DNA of 64,000 nt from Kitasatospora sp. NBC_00374 (GCF_041434935.1 NZ_CP107964.1:6989001-7053000); one strand, 5' to 3'; positions 40,996 through 51,094 are shown, numbered from the stretch's first letter. Notes: generated by a model from the letters alone, not told the origin. Numbers and translations: made by a program.

Positions 40996-42258
40996 ATGGC
41001 TGACCGGATCACGGTCATCGGGTGGGACGGAACCCCGCTCACCGAGGCGGCGGCATCCGCGCTCGCCGGCGCGACCCTGGTGGCGGGGGCGCCGTACCAG
41101 CTCAACGCGTTGCCCGTACCGGCCGGCGCCGAGCGCATCGCGCTCGGCAGCATCGCCGCCGCCGCGCACCGGCTCGCCGAGCACCGCGGTACCGCCGTGG
41201 TGGTGGCCGAGGGCGATCCCGGTTTCTTCGGGGTGGTCCGCACGCTGCGCCGCCCCGAGTACGGGCTGGAGCTCGAAGTCCTGCCCGCGGTCTCCTCGGT
41301 GGCCACCGCCTTCGCCCGGGCCGGGATGGCCTGGGAGGACGCCCAGGTGGTCTCCGCCCACGGCGGCCGGCTGCGCCGGGCCGCCAACGTCTGCCGGGCG
41401 CACCCCAAGGTCGCCGTGCTCACCACCGCCGACGCCGGCCCCGCGGAGCTCGCGCTGATGCTCCGCGGGGTGCACCGCACCTTCGTGGTCTGCGAGGCGC
41501 TCGGCACCCCGGAGGAGGACGTCACCGTCCTGACCTCGGACCGGGTGCCGGACCACGACTGGCGCGATCCGAGCGTGGTGCTGGTGATCGGCGGCAACGT
41601 ACCGAACAACATCACCGAGGCGGCCGGCTGGCTCGCCGGTCGCCCGGTCGGTTTCCCCGCGCCGGAGCGCGGCTGGGCGCTGCCCGCCCCGGCGTACGCC
41701 GGCGCCGAGCCGCAGGCCGACGCGGAGGACGGCGCACAGGACGAGGAGCGCGCGCTGCCCGAGCACGTCCGTGCGCTGGCGCTGGCCCGCCTCGGAGCCG
41801 TGCCCGGTGACCTGGTCTGGACGGTCGGCGGCAGCAGTGGGGCGCTCGCCGTCGACATCGCGCACTTCGGCGCGGCCGTGGTCGCGGTCCAGGCCGACCC
41901 GGCCGTCTGCGCCCGGATCACCGCCGCCGCCCGCCGCCACGCGGTCGAGGTGGAGGTCGTCCAGGGCGACGGGCCCGAGGCGCTGGGCGGACTGCCGGAG
42001 CCCGACGCAGTCCTGGTCGAGTCCGGTGGGGCCGAGCTGGTCAGGTCGGTCGTCGCCCGGCGGCCCGGGCGGCTGGTCGCGGTGGCCCGCAACCTGGCCG
42101 AGGCCGGTGAGCTCCGGCGGATCGCCGAGGCCGCCGGATACCGGGTGGACGGCGCGCTGCTGCAGTCCGCGCCGCTCGCACCGGCGCGTGCCGACCGCGA
42201 CCGCCCCTCCTTCGGACCGGCGGACCACACCCTCCTGCTCTGGGGCAAAGCCGGATGA
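40996..42258 (+). CDS. cbiET: precorrin-6Y C5,15-methyltransferase / decarboxylase
   Basis: 420 aa, CbiE-CbiT (CobL) fusion in corrin synthesis. The N-terminal half is a tetrapyrrole methylase (ITVIGWDGTPLTEAAA, VVVAEGDPGFFGVVRTL). After an acidic linker (about 237-252), the C-terminal half is a SAM methyltransferase/decarboxylase (VPGDLVWTVGGSSGALAVDIAHFG). It methylates C5 and C15 and removes the acetate carboxyl at C12. It is the first of three co-directional tetrapyrrole genes. No cobalamin riboswitch signature was seen in the 228 nt before it. Confidence 0.9.
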   Translation: MADRITVIGWDGTPLTEAAASALAGATLVAGAPYQLNALPVPAGAERIALGSIAAAAHRLAEHRGTAVVVAEGDPGFFGVVRTLRRPEYGLELEVLPAVSSVATAFARAGMAWEDAQVVSAHGGRLRRAANVCRAHPKVAVLTTADAGPAELALMLRGVHRTFVVCEALGTPEEDVTVLTSDRVPDHDWRDPSVVLVIGGNVPNNITEAAGWLAGRPVGFPAPERGWALPAPAYAGAEPQADAEDGAQDEERALPEHVRALALARLGAVPGDLVWTVGGSSGALAVDIAHFGAAVVAVQADPAVCARITAAARRHAVEVEVVQGDGPEALGGLPEPDAVLVESGGAELVRSVVARRPGRLVAVARNLAEAGELRRIAEAAGYRVDGALLQSAPLAPARADRDRPSFGPADHTLLLWGKAG

Positions 42259-42721
42259 GCCGCCCCCGCAGCGCGGCCCCGGACGGTGATCCACGTCGCA
42301 TCCGGACGCCGGGTCGGGAGAGCGTCGGCCCCGGCCGGTAGGGTGGCGTCCGGGCTGTGCTCATGGGTGGGTCGTGTCCGATCCGGACTGGTTGACACCT
42401 ATTTGACGCGGTGCAACCTGTATCGACACATCCTGGACGCATTCGACGCGATGCGGGCCGGGCCGGAAGAATGTCGCAGGGTTCCGGTGAGATCGTGCCG
42501 GTTGCCCCGGGCCGTCGTTGTTCCTGACGGTGCGCCAGCCCGGCAGGGCCGTCGCGCCGCCAGGGGTGGAGCAGCGCGCCGGAGCCGACGGCCGCCGTGT
42601 GCGCGGCGGCCGCCAGTAGGTGGAGGGGCGGGCCGTCCGCGGTCCCGCCCCAGCGGAGTTGGGCGCTGCGGTCATGGCCGTGCCGCCGAGGGCGCGAAAG
42701 CGGCCTGGAAGGAGCTTTGAC

Positions 42722-45700
42722 ATGACCGATGGCGGCCACGTCCCGAGCGCGGGAGTACCGGAGCAGCCGCACGGCGGTGCCGACCCGCTCGGCTCGCCGG
42801 AGGGCACCCCCATGCCCGGTGCGCAGCCACCCGGCCAGGCCTGGGCCGCCGAGCCCCGCCCCGCGTACACCTTCCTCGACCAGTTGGACGAGGAGGAGGA
42901 CGAGCTGCTGATGCCCGGCCCGCAGGGCTCCTGGGGCGAGCAGCTGATCGGCGCGGTGGAGACCGTCAACGTGATGGAGCACCCGGTGGTCACGCCCGTC
43001 CAGCCGCAGGCCGCGATGCCGGTCCACGACACCATGGCGCTGCGGACGGTCGCCGAGCCGCAGCCCGCGGGCGTCCCGGTCGAGCCGTCCTGGCCGCCGC
43101 TGAACCCGCCGCTGCCGGTCGCCGAGGTGTTCGCCGCGGAGCCGCCGGCGCCGCCGGTCGCCGCGGAACCGGTGGTCCCGCAGGCGTACGACCAGGCCCA
43201 GGTGCAGCTGCAGGTGCAGGCCCAGACTCAGGAGCCGGTCGCCGCCCAGGCACCCGCCGCGCCGGCCGCGCCGGCCGTCGAGGCCCAGGCACCGATGACG
43301 CCCGCTCAGCCCGTCCGGCGGCCGCTGCACGCCGGGCCGCCGATCCCGGACCCGACGCTGATGACCGGCCACGTCCCGGTCCGCTCACTGGCCGACCGCG
43401 GTCCCTCCGGCAACCCGGACCCGCAGGCGTACCCGGGCGGCACCCCGGCGTTCGGTACCCCGGTCGCGGTGGCGCCGCCGGTCGCCGAGCCGATCGCCCC
43501 GCCCGCGCCGGTGCAGCCGGCCCAGCCGGTGGCGGAGGCCGTCGCGGTCGAGCTCCCGATGGCCGCGGCGCCCGCTGTCGAGGTGCCCGCCGTCGAGGTG
43601 CCCGCCGTCGTGATGCCCGCCGTCGAGGTGCCCGTCGTCGTCGAGGTGCCCGCGGTGGCGGCCCCGGTCGTCGAGGAGCCGGCCGCGCAGGTCGTGGAGC
43701 CGGTGGCCGCAGCCCCGGTGGCGCCCGCCGAGGTCCCCGCCGACCAGCCGGTGGAGGCCGTCGCCGAGCCCCGGCCCGAGCCCCTGGCACCGGTCGCGCC
43801 GGAGCCGGTCACCGAAGCGCTGCCGGAGGCGGTGGCCGAGACCGCCGCCGAGGCCCCGGCGCCCGTCGCCATTCCGCTCGCGCCCGTCGCGCCGGTCGCC
43901 CCGGTCTTCGTCGAACCGGTCTTCGCCGGCGCGGGCGGGCCGACCCCCGCGCCGCTCCCCGAGTCCCAGCCCGTGGCCCCGGCCCAGCCGGCCGCGGCCG
44001 AGCAGGCCGAGGCCCCCGCCGTCGAGACGGTCCAGGCCACGATCCCCGCGCAGGCCTCCCCGTCCGCCCCCCAGCACCGGAGGATCTCGGCCTTCCTGGC
44101 CGCCCCCGCGCCGCACGGCCTGCCCGTCGTCGAGGCCGCGCCGCCGGTGGACGGCACCGGCCTTGCTTCCCCGGTGGCCGCCGGCACCGGCGACCTGCTC
44201 ACCGAGCCCGTCGCCCCCGCCGTGACCGCCCCCGAGGCGCAGCCGCAGCCCGTCGCGGCCGAGACCGAGCCGGTGGCCGTCGAGTCCGTACCCGAGCCGA
44301 GCCCCGAGCCCGCCGCGGCCGAGCCGTCCCCCGAGCCCGCCCAACCCCAGCCCGAGCCGGCCGCCGAGACCCCCGCCGCCGAGTCTCCGGCGGCCGAGAC
44401 CCCGGCGGCCGCCGAGCCCGGCTCCGCCCCGGCGGAGCCCGTGGGGCAGCCCGCCGAGCCGCAGGCCGATCAGCCCGCCGAGCAGCCCCCGGCCGAGGCC
44501 GTCGAGCCGGCCGACACCGAGCCGACCGCGGCCGCGGACGGTGCCGCCGCCGAGGCCGTCGAGCACGCCCCCACGGAGGAGCAGGCCCCCGTGCAGGAGC
44601 AGGCCCCCGCAGAGGAGCAGCCCGCCGTCGAGCGCGGCCCCGCCGCCCCCGGCTACGACGAGGCCGGCCGCGAGGCCGTCCACCAGGTGATCCGCGAGCG
44701 CCGCGACATCCGCAACGGTTTCCGCCCCGACCCGATCCCGCACGAGGTGCTGATCCGCGTTCTGGAGGCGGCCCACACCGCCCCCAGCGTCGGCTACTCC
44801 CAGCCGTGGGACTTCGTGGTCATCCGCTCCGCGAAGACCCGCCAGAAGATGCACCGGCTGGCGGAGCGCCAGCGGGTGGCCTTCGCGGACTCGCTGCCCA
44901 AGGCCCGGGCCAAGCAGTTCAAGGAAATCAAGATCGAGGCCATCCTCGAGACCCCGGTGAACATCGTGGTCACCGCCGACCGCACCCGCGGCGGCCGGCA
45001 CACCCTCGGCCGGCACACCCAGCCGCAGATGGCCCCCTACTCCGCCGCGCTGGCCGTCGAGAACCTCTGGCTGGCCGCCCGCGCGGAGGGCCTCGGTGTC
45101 GGCTGGGTGAGCTTCTTCGACGAGGAGGAGATGATCCGCGAGCTCGGCCTGCCCGAGCACCTGGACGTCGTCGCCTACCTCTGCGTCGGCTACGTCGACG
45201 CCTTCCCGGACGAGCCCGAGCTGCAGCAGCAGGGCTGGGCGAAGAAGCGCCCGCTGGCCTGGGTGGTCCACGAGGAGCAGTACGGCAACCGCGCGCTGCC
45301 CGGCGAGGAGCCGCACAGCCTGCTCTCCGACACCCTGCGCGGCATCCGCCCGCTGGACGCCAAGTCCCTCGGCGAGGCCTGGGACCGGCAGAAGCGGATG
45401 ACCAAGCCGGCCGGCTCGCTCGGCATGCTGGAGATAATCGCCGCGCAGCTGTGCGGCCTGTCCCGCAAGTGCCCGCCGCCGATCCCCGAGCCCGCCTGCG
45501 TGGCGATCTTCGCCGGTGACCACGGCGTGCACGCCCAGGGCGTCACCCCCTGGCCGCAGGAGGTGACCGGCCAGATGGTGGCCAACTTCCTGGCCGGGGG
45601 AGCGGTGGTCAACGCCTTCGCCGCCCAGGTCGGCGCGGAGGTCTGCGTGGTCGACGTCGGCGTCAAGGCCGATCTCCCGGAGCCCGTCCAGCAGGGCCGC

Positions 45701-46390
45701 ACCACCGGTCTGCTGCCCCGCAAGGTCAAGCCCGGCACCGACGACATGACCCAGGGCCCGGCGATGACCCGCGAGGAGGCGCTCAAGGCGATCGAGATCG
45801 GCATCGAGACCGCCCGCGACCTGGTCGCGGCCGGCAACAAGGTGCTGATCACCGGCGACATGGGCATCGCCAACACCACCGCGTCCGCCGCGCTGATCTC
45901 GGTCTTCACCGGTACCGACCCGGCCGAGGTCACCGGCCGTGGCACCGGTATCGACGACGAGACCCACGCCCGCAAGGTCGAGGTCGTGCGCCGGGCCCTC
46001 ACCCTGCACCAGCCCGATCCGGCCGACCCGATCGGCGTGCTGGCCGCCGTCGGCGGCCTGGAGCACGCGGCCATCGCCGGCTTCCTGCTCGGCGCCGCCT
46101 CGCTGCGCACCCCGGTGGTGCTGGACGGGGTGATCGCGGGCTCCGCCGCGCTCGCCGCCAAGGCGATCGCCCCCGAGGTACTGGCCGCCTGCATCGCCGG
46201 TCACCGCTCCGCCGAGCCCGGCCACCAGGCCGCGCTGGCCAAGCTCGGCCTGCGCCCGCTGATCGACCTCGATCTGAGGCTCGGCGAGGGCACCGGCGCC
46301 CTGCTGGCCCTGCCGCTGGTGCAGAGTGCGGCCCGCGCGATGCACGATGTAGCCACCTTCGACTCCGCCGGGGTCACCGAGAAGGCCTGA
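42722..46390 (+). CDS. cobT: BluB-CobT fusion with long disordered N-terminal region
   Basis: 1222 aa. Residues about 1-640 are a low-complexity stretch rich in Ala, Pro, Val and Glu (repeats such as VEVPAVEVPAVVMPAVEVPV), probably disordered. About 643-850 is a flavin nitroreductase-like BluB domain (VHQVIRERRDIRNGFRPDPI, TAPSVGYSQPWDFVVIRS), which makes dimethylbenzimidazole from FMN. About 873-1215 is CobT (GSLGMLEIIAAQLCGLSRK, FAGDHGVHAQGVTPWPQEVT, ITGDMGIANTTASAAL), which attaches ribose phosphate to dimethylbenzimidazole. So one chain makes and activates the lower cobalamin ligand. ATG at 42722 with GAAGGAG upstream. The 463-nt gap before it contains no recognised riboswitch. Confidence 0.9.
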   Translation: MTDGGHVPSAGVPEQPHGGADPLGSPEGTPMPGAQPPGQAWAAEPRPAYTFLDQLDEEEDELLMPGPQGSWGEQLIGAVETVNVMEHPVVTPVQPQAAMPVHDTMALRTVAEPQPAGVPVEPSWPPLNPPLPVAEVFAAEPPAPPVAAEPVVPQAYDQAQVQLQVQAQTQEPVAAQAPAAPAAPAVEAQAPMTPAQPVRRPLHAGPPIPDPTLMTGHVPVRSLADRGPSGNPDPQAYPGGTPAFGTPVAVAPPVAEPIAPPAPVQPAQPVAEAVAVELPMAAAPAVEVPAVEVPAVVMPAVEVPVVVEVPAVAAPVVEEPAAQVVEPVAAAPVAPAEVPADQPVEAVAEPRPEPLAPVAPEPVTEALPEAVAETAAEAPAPVAIPLAPVAPVAPVFVEPVFAGAGGPTPAPLPESQPVAPAQPAAAEQAEAPAVETVQATIPAQASPSAPQHRRISAFLAAPAPHGLPVVEAAPPVDGTGLASPVAAGTGDLLTEPVAPAVTAPEAQPQPVAAETEPVAVESVPEPSPEPAAAEPSPEPAQPQPEPAAETPAAESPAAETPAAAEPGSAPAEPVGQPAEPQADQPAEQPPAEAVEPADTEPTAAADGAAAEAVEHAPTEEQAPVQEQAPAEEQPAVERGPAAPGYDEAGREAVHQVIRERRDIRNGFRPDPIPHEVLIRVLEAAHTAPSVGYSQPWDFVVIRSAKTRQKMHRLAERQRVAFADSLPKARAKQFKEIKIEAILETPVNIVVTADRTRGGRHTLGRHTQPQMAPYSAALAVENLWLAARAEGLGVGWVSFFDEEEMIRELGLPEHLDVVAYLCVGYVDAFPDEPELQQQGWAKKRPLAWVVHEEQYGNRALPGEEPHSLLSDTLRGIRPLDAKSLGEAWDRQKRMTKPAGSLGMLEIIAAQLCGLSRKCPPPIPEPACVAIFAGDHGVHAQGVTPWPQEVTGQMVANFLAGGAVVNAFAAQVGAEVCVVDVGVKADLPEPVQQGRTTGLLPRKVKPGTDDMTQGPAMTREEALKAIEIGIETARDLVAAGNKVLITGDMGIANTTASAALISVFTGTDPAEVTGRGTGIDDETHARKVEVVRRALTLHQPDPADPIGVLAAVGGLEHAAIAGFLLGAASLRTPVVLDGVIAGSAALAAKAIAPEVLAACIAGHRSAEPGHQAALAKLGLRPLIDLDLRLGEGTGALLALPLVQSAARAMHDVATFDSAGVTEKA

Positions 46391-46484
46391 GGCCTCCCGC
46401 AGTCCCCGTACCGGCCCGAGGGCGCGCCGGTACGGGGCACCGCTGTACGCCGTACCAACCTCCACCCACCCAGGAGCACCGCCG

Positions 46485-47717
46485 ATGACCGCGCCCAAGC
46501 CCCACCCCAGCACCGAGGGCCTCACCCCGTACCCCGTCGGTCTGCTGCTCGCCGGCCGCCGTGTGGTCGTGGTCGGCGGCGGCCAGGTCGCCCAGCGCCG
46601 GCTGCCCGCGCTGATCGCCGCAGGTGCGGACATCCAGCTGATATCGCCGACCACGACCCCCGCCGTGCAGGCCATGGCGGACGCCGGCGAGCTGACCTGG
46701 CACCGGCGCGGTTACGCCGACGGCGACCTGGCCGACACCTGGTACGCGCTGGTCGCCACCGACGACCCGGCCGTCAACACCGCGGTCTCCGCCGAGGCCG
46801 GGCGTCTGCGGGTGTTCTGCGCCCGCAGCGACGACGCCTCCGCCGCCACCGCCTGGACCCCGGCGAGCGGCCGGGACGGCGGCGCCACCGTCGCCGTGCT
46901 CACCGGCGACCCGCGCCACTCCGCCGGGCTCCGGGACGCCATCGTGGACAGCCTGCGGGACGGCTCGCTGACTGCCCGCCAGTACCGCGAGCGGATCCCC
47001 GGCGTGGCCCTGGTCGGCGGCGGCCCCGGCGACCCGGACCTGATCACCGTGCGCGGGCGCCGCCTGCTCGCGGACGCGGACGTGGTGGTCGCCGACCGGC
47101 TCGCCCCCCGCGAACTGCTCGCCGAGCTGCCCCCGCACGTCGAGGTCATCGACGCCTCCAAGATCCCGTACGGCCGTTTCATGGCCCAGGAGGCGATCAA
47201 CCAGACCCTGATCGACCATGCCAAGGCCGGGAAGTTCGTGGTCCGGCTCAAGGGCGGCGACCCGTACGTCTTCGGGCGCGGCGGCGAGGAGCTGCTCGCC
47301 TGCGCCGAGGCCGGCATCCCGGTGACGGTGGTCCCCGGCATCTCCAGCTCGATCAGCGTCCCGGCCGCTGTCGGCATCCCGGTCACCCACCGCGGGATGA
47401 CCCACGAGTTCACCGTCATCTCCGGTCACGTCGGCCCCGGTGAGCGCTCACTCACCAACTGGGACGCGGTCGCCCGGATGAGCGGCACCCTGGTGCTGCT
47501 GATGGCCGTCGACAAGATCGGCGACATCGCCGCCAAGCTGGTCGAGTGCGGGCGCCCCGCCGACACCCCGGTCGCCGTCGTCCAGGAGGGCACCACCGCC
47601 GCGCAGCGCCGCATCGACGCCACCCTGGCCACCGTCGCCGCCACGGTGGCCGCGGAGGGTGTCCGCCCGCCCGCCGTCATCGTCATCGGCGACGTCGTCA
47701 ACGTCCTCGCCCACTGA
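46485..47717 (+). CDS. cysG: siroheme synthase / uroporphyrinogen-III C-methyltransferase
   Basis: 410 aa. The N-terminal domain (about 15-160) is a precorrin-2 dehydrogenase/ferrochelatase-like Rossmann fold (GRRVVVVGGGQVAQRRLPALI). The C-terminal domain is SUMT (VALVGGGPGDPDLITVRGRRLL, KGGDPYVFGRGGEE, VPGISSSISVPAAVGIPVTHRG). It makes precorrin-2 from uroporphyrinogen III, feeding both cobalamin and siroheme. The dimerisation region is short. ATG at 46485 with CAGGAG upstream; 94 nt after cobT. Confidence 0.92.
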   Translation: MTAPKPHPSTEGLTPYPVGLLLAGRRVVVVGGGQVAQRRLPALIAAGADIQLISPTTTPAVQAMADAGELTWHRRGYADGDLADTWYALVATDDPAVNTAVSAEAGRLRVFCARSDDASAATAWTPASGRDGGATVAVLTGDPRHSAGLRDAIVDSLRDGSLTARQYRERIPGVALVGGGPGDPDLITVRGRRLLADADVVVADRLAPRELLAELPPHVEVIDASKIPYGRFMAQEAINQTLIDHAKAGKFVVRLKGGDPYVFGRGGEELLACAEAGIPVTVVPGISSSISVPAAVGIPVTHRGMTHEFTVISGHVGPGERSLTNWDAVARMSGTLVLLMAVDKIGDIAAKLVECGRPADTPVAVVQEGTTAAQRRIDATLATVAATVAAEGVRPPAVIVIGDVVNVLAH

Positions 47718-47739
47718 CCCGCCGGGGCCACCGGGCGGG

Positions 47740-48315
47740 TCAGCCCTGCCCGGTGGCCTCCAGGGCGAGCGCGAGGTGGCTGAACCCCGGGACGGCCGAG
47801 CCGACCGCCTTCTCGAAGTGGACGGCGTCGGCCAGGCCGATCCGGCGGCCGTCCGCCAGCGAGCGGTTCGACGTCCACAGCAGCAGCCGCAGCTGCGGGT
47901 GCTCGATGCGGAGCAGCTCGTCGGCGGCCTTCGGCGGGCGCCCGCTGTCCGCGCACCAGGCGGCGACCTCCGCCCAGAAGTCCGCCAGTGCCCGCCAGCA
48001 CACCGCGCTGCGCGGCCCCAGCGCGGCCTCGGCGTCCCGGGCCGGCACGATGCCCGGCAGCCCGTGGGACACCAGGTTCTGTACACACTCCAGCGCGGTC
48101 ACCGCGAACTCGTGGTCCGCCTCGTCGGCCAGCAGCTCCTCGATCGCGCCCAGCATCAGGCCGGGTCCTGCGCCCCCGCCCCGGACCGCCCGGAACGCCG
48201 CCTCCCGGCAGACCGCCGGGTCGGTGGTGTCGTCGAGCTCCCGTCGGTCGACGCCCGTCGCGTCGAGCAGCCGCCGCGCCCTCGCCGAAGGGCGTCGCCG
48301 CCACGGATTCCACAC
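47740..48315 (-). CDS. hypothetical protein, 191 aa
   Basis: Not recognised with certainty. Start GTG, beginning MWNPWRRRPSARARRLLDAT. The rest is helical and acidic (GAIEELLADEADHEFAVTALECVQNLVSHG, DFWAEVAAWCADSG), with no signal peptide or membrane helix. It resembles small Streptomyces proteins of the DUF7674 type. Convergent with cysG (22-bp gap) and divergent from the TrmH-family gene; codon use is normal. Confidence 0.65.
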   Translation of the reverse strand: MWNPWRRRPSARARRLLDATGVDRRELDDTTDPAVCREAAFRAVRGGGAGPGLMLGAIEELLADEADHEFAVTALECVQNLVSHGLPGIVPARDAEAALGPRSAVCWRALADFWAEVAAWCADSGRPPKAADELLRIEHPQLRLLLWTSNRSLADGRRIGLADAVHFEKAVGSAVPGFSHLALALEATGQG

Positions 48316-48464
48316 GGCTGTCCCCCGGTCCGTCCGCTGCCGGCGCCCGTCGCGCCGTAAGGCTGTGATGATCGCACGGCCGCCGTCGGCGGTCGGGGCC
48401 GGTGCCCCCGGCCGGCCCGGAGACCGATTGGATTAGCCGCGGCCGACCAGGCAGGATCGGGCCC

Positions 48465-49271
48465 GTGTCCGAACCAAGCACCGTCACCGACCCCGCCGAT
48501 CCCCGTCTGGCCGACTACACCGGCCTGACCGACGTCGAGCTGCGCCGCCGCCGCGAACCCGCCGAAGGACTCTTCATCGCCGAGGGCGAGAAGGTCATCC
48601 GCCGCGCCCTGGAGGCCGGCTACCGGATGCGCTCGATGCTGCTGACCGCCAAGTGGCTCGGCGTCATGGCCGACGTCATCGAGGCCGCGGACGCCCCCGT
48701 CCACCTGGTCGAACCCGCCCTCGCCGAGCAGGTGACCGGCTACCACGTGCACCGCGGCGCGCTCGCCTCGATGGAGCGCAAGCCGCTGCCGGAGGCCGCC
48801 GAGATCCTCGCGGGCGCCCGCCGGGTCGCCGTCCTGGAGGGCCTGGTCGACCACACCAACCTCGGCGCGATCTTCCGCAGCGCCGCGGCGCTCGGCATGG
48901 ACGCCGTGCTGCTCTCCCCGGACTGCGCGGACCCGCTCTACCGGCGGGCCGTCAAGACCTCGATGGGCGCCGTCTTCGCCGTCCCGTACGCCCGCCTCGA
49001 CCCCTGGCCCGCGGCCCTGGACGCAGTGCGCGTGGCCGGATTCCAGCTCCTCGCGCTCACCCCGGCCGAGCACGCCGTGGATCTCGCCGAGGCCGCCCCG
49101 CACCGCCTGGAGCGCGCCGCGCTGATGCTCGGCGCCGAGGGCGACGGGCTGACCCGCCACGCGCTGGCCGCCGCGGACCGCGCCGTCAGGATTCCGATGG
49201 TCCACGGCATCGACTCGCTGAACGTGGGCGCCGCCGCCGCGGTGGCGTTCTACGCCGTCACGGCGGGCTGA
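48465..49271 (+). CDS. TrmH/SpoU-family RNA 2'-O-methyltransferase
   Basis: 268 aa. N-terminal substrate domain (GLFIAEGEKVIRRALEAGYR) then the SPOUT knot: VAVLEGLVDHTNLGAIFRSAAALG, LMLGAEGDGLTRHAL and IPMVHGIDSLNVGAAAAVAFY. It has the N/E/S motif residues of SAM-dependent ribose methyltransferases. The target RNA is unknown. GTG start at 48465. It is clearly a paralogue of the gene at 2599. Confidence 0.88.
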   Translation: MSEPSTVTDPADPRLADYTGLTDVELRRRREPAEGLFIAEGEKVIRRALEAGYRMRSMLLTAKWLGVMADVIEAADAPVHLVEPALAEQVTGYHVHRGALASMERKPLPEAAEILAGARRVAVLEGLVDHTNLGAIFRSAAALGMDAVLLSPDCADPLYRRAVKTSMGAVFAVPYARLDPWPAALDAVRVAGFQLLALTPAEHAVDLAEAAPHRLERAALMLGAEGDGLTRHALAAADRAVRIPMVHGIDSLNVGAAAAVAFYAVTAG

Positions 49272-49314
49272 CCTCCGCCGGAGCCCGGCCGGGGGCCGCC
49301 CGTGCGACCGTACG

Positions 49315-51069
49315 TCAGCGCGTGCCCCCGGCGGCGCCGCCGGAGATGCCCGCGCCGGGCCAGGACTCCTCCAGGCCGCCGTCGCCCCGGACGGTGTAGC
49401 GGGTGGTCGAGACGGCGCCGGTCTGCGAGACCCGCTCCTCGCGCAGCAGTGCGCCGTTCTCGATCCGCCAGACCGCACCGGCCTGCGGGTCGGCCGCGGA
49501 GGCCCGGGCGGCCCGCACCACCGCCACGTCGCCGTTGAAGCCGAAGAGCTGCACCAGGTCGACCGGGACGGAACCCTCGGACCGCCGCAGCACCACCACG
49601 ATCGCCGGCGCCTCCCGGTACCGCGCGGGCAGCACGGCGGTCAGGACGGTCTGCGCACCCTCGCCGGTGCTGCGGCCGTCCCGGAGCTGGATCGCCGGGC
49701 CGCCCGCCGGGTCGGCGTACAGCCGGTTCGGCCAGTCGCCGTTCGGCAGCTGGCCGACCGCCGGTCCGAGCCCGGCGTCGCCGCCGCTGCGTGCGGCGGT
49801 GGCCAGCGGTGCGGCGGCCCCGGCGCCGTCGATCGACAGGGGCGCCGGCTGCTCGGCGGGCGGTGAACCGACCACGGCGGGCTGCTGCGCGGGCAGCCCC
49901 TGCTCGCCGCGGTTCTCGCAGCCCTGGGCGGCGGCGATCGCCAGCGCGACGCCGACCGTCACCGTGACGAAGACGATCACCCGCTGCCGCAGCAGCCGCC
50001 GCCGGGACTCGGCCGGACGGACCGGCGGCGGGGTGTGCTGACGGTCCCTCGGGGCCGGCGGCCGGCCCGGGGCGGGCGTCGGCTGGCGCTCCCGTACCTG
50101 TTCCGCGTGGTGCGGCCGGGGCATCGGTGCGGTGGCGGGCTGGCCCGGCCGCCGCCGGACCGGTCGGTCGGCCGGGGCCGCCGCCATCGGGCGGACCGGC
50201 GCCGCAGGCTGCGGTACGGCGGCCCGGCCGCGGCCGGCCCCCGCCGCCGCCCCGCGCGCGGCCAGTTCGCTGAGCCGCTCGTGCAGCGCGGCGGCCGGCG
50301 GGCGTTCGGCCGGCTCCTTGGCCAGGCAGGCGCGGACCAGCGGCGCCAGCGGCGCGGGCACGCCGGACAGCTCGGGCTCCTCGTGCACCACCCGGTAGAG
50401 CATCACCTCGGAGGAGGCGCCGGAGCCGAACGGGGTGTCACCGGTGAGCGCGAAGGCCAGCGTGGCGCCGAAGGCGAAGACGTCCGTCGCCGGGGTGACG
50501 GCCGCGCCGCGCACCTGCTCGGGCGCGAGGAAGCCGGGCGAGCCGACCGCCGTACCGACGTGGGTGAGCGTGCTGGCGCCGCGTGACCAGGCGATGCCGA
50601 AGTCGATGATCCGCGGGCCTTTGGGGGAGAGCAGGATGTTGGACGGCTTGAGGTCACGGTGGACCACCCCCGCCTCGTGCACCTTGACCAGGCCGTCGGC
50701 CAGCGCGGCGCCGATCCGGGCCGCCTCCGGCCAGGGCAGCGGCCCCTCCTCGCCGACCCGCTTGTACAGCGAGGGGCCGGGCACGTACGCGGTCGCCAGC
50801 CAGGGGCGCTCGGTCTCGATGTCCGAGCCGACCACCCGGGCCGTACAGCCGCCCCTGATCCGCGAGGCGGCGGCGATCTCCCGGGCGAAGCGGGTACGGA
50901 ACTCGGCGTCCTCGGCCAGCTCCGCGCGGATCAGCTTGAGCGCGACCCGCTGCCCCTTGCGGTCCGAACCGAGGTAGACCACGCCCATCCCGCCGGCCCC
51001 GAGCCGTCGGTGCAGACGGTAGGGGCCGACGATGCGGGGGTCCTCACGCCGCAGCCGCATCATCGCCAT
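49315..51069 (-). CDS. transmembrane serine/threonine protein kinase
   Basis: 584 aa. Kinase domain about 15-275: P-loop RRLGAGGMGVVYLGSD, ATP Lys in RVALKLIRAEL, catalytic HEAGVVHRDLKPSNILL, DFG in IIDFGIAWSR. A Pro/Arg-rich juxtamembrane linker follows, one membrane helix (RVIVFVTVTVGVALAIAAAQG, about 375-395) and an extracellular C-terminal domain of about 180 residues without PASTA repeats. It probably senses an external signal and phosphorylates cytosolic proteins. ATG at 51069. The N-terminal extension in the same frame is not conserved. Confidence 0.9.
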   Translation of the reverse strand: MAMMRLRREDPRIVGPYRLHRRLGAGGMGVVYLGSDRKGQRVALKLIRAELAEDAEFRTRFAREIAAASRIRGGCTARVVGSDIETERPWLATAYVPGPSLYKRVGEEGPLPWPEAARIGAALADGLVKVHEAGVVHRDLKPSNILLSPKGPRIIDFGIAWSRGASTLTHVGTAVGSPGFLAPEQVRGAAVTPATDVFAFGATLAFALTGDTPFGSGASSEVMLYRVVHEEPELSGVPAPLAPLVRACLAKEPAERPPAAALHERLSELAARGAAAGAGRGRAAVPQPAAPVRPMAAAPADRPVRRRPGQPATAPMPRPHHAEQVRERQPTPAPGRPPAPRDRQHTPPPVRPAESRRRLLRQRVIVFVTVTVGVALAIAAAQGCENRGEQGLPAQQPAVVGSPPAEQPAPLSIDGAGAAAPLATAARSGGDAGLGPAVGQLPNGDWPNRLYADPAGGPAIQLRDGRSTGEGAQTVLTAVLPARYREAPAIVVVLRRSEGSVPVDLVQLFGFNGDVAVVRAARASAADPQAGAVWRIENGALLREERVSQTGAVSTTRYTVRGDGGLEESWPGAGISGGAAGGTR

Positions 51070-51094
51070 GCTCGTTCCCGTCAGCCTGTGGGGT

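Noticed and set aside
42259..42721. Cobalamin riboswitch upstream of cobT
   Set aside because: No B12-box-like core or the usual GCCACTG end could be found; TTGACA at 42392 has no good -10 partner either.
43385..46675. Very long minus-strand ORF opposite cobT
   Set aside because: Gly/Arg-rich composition and no domain; mirror of the coding strand's third-position GC bias.
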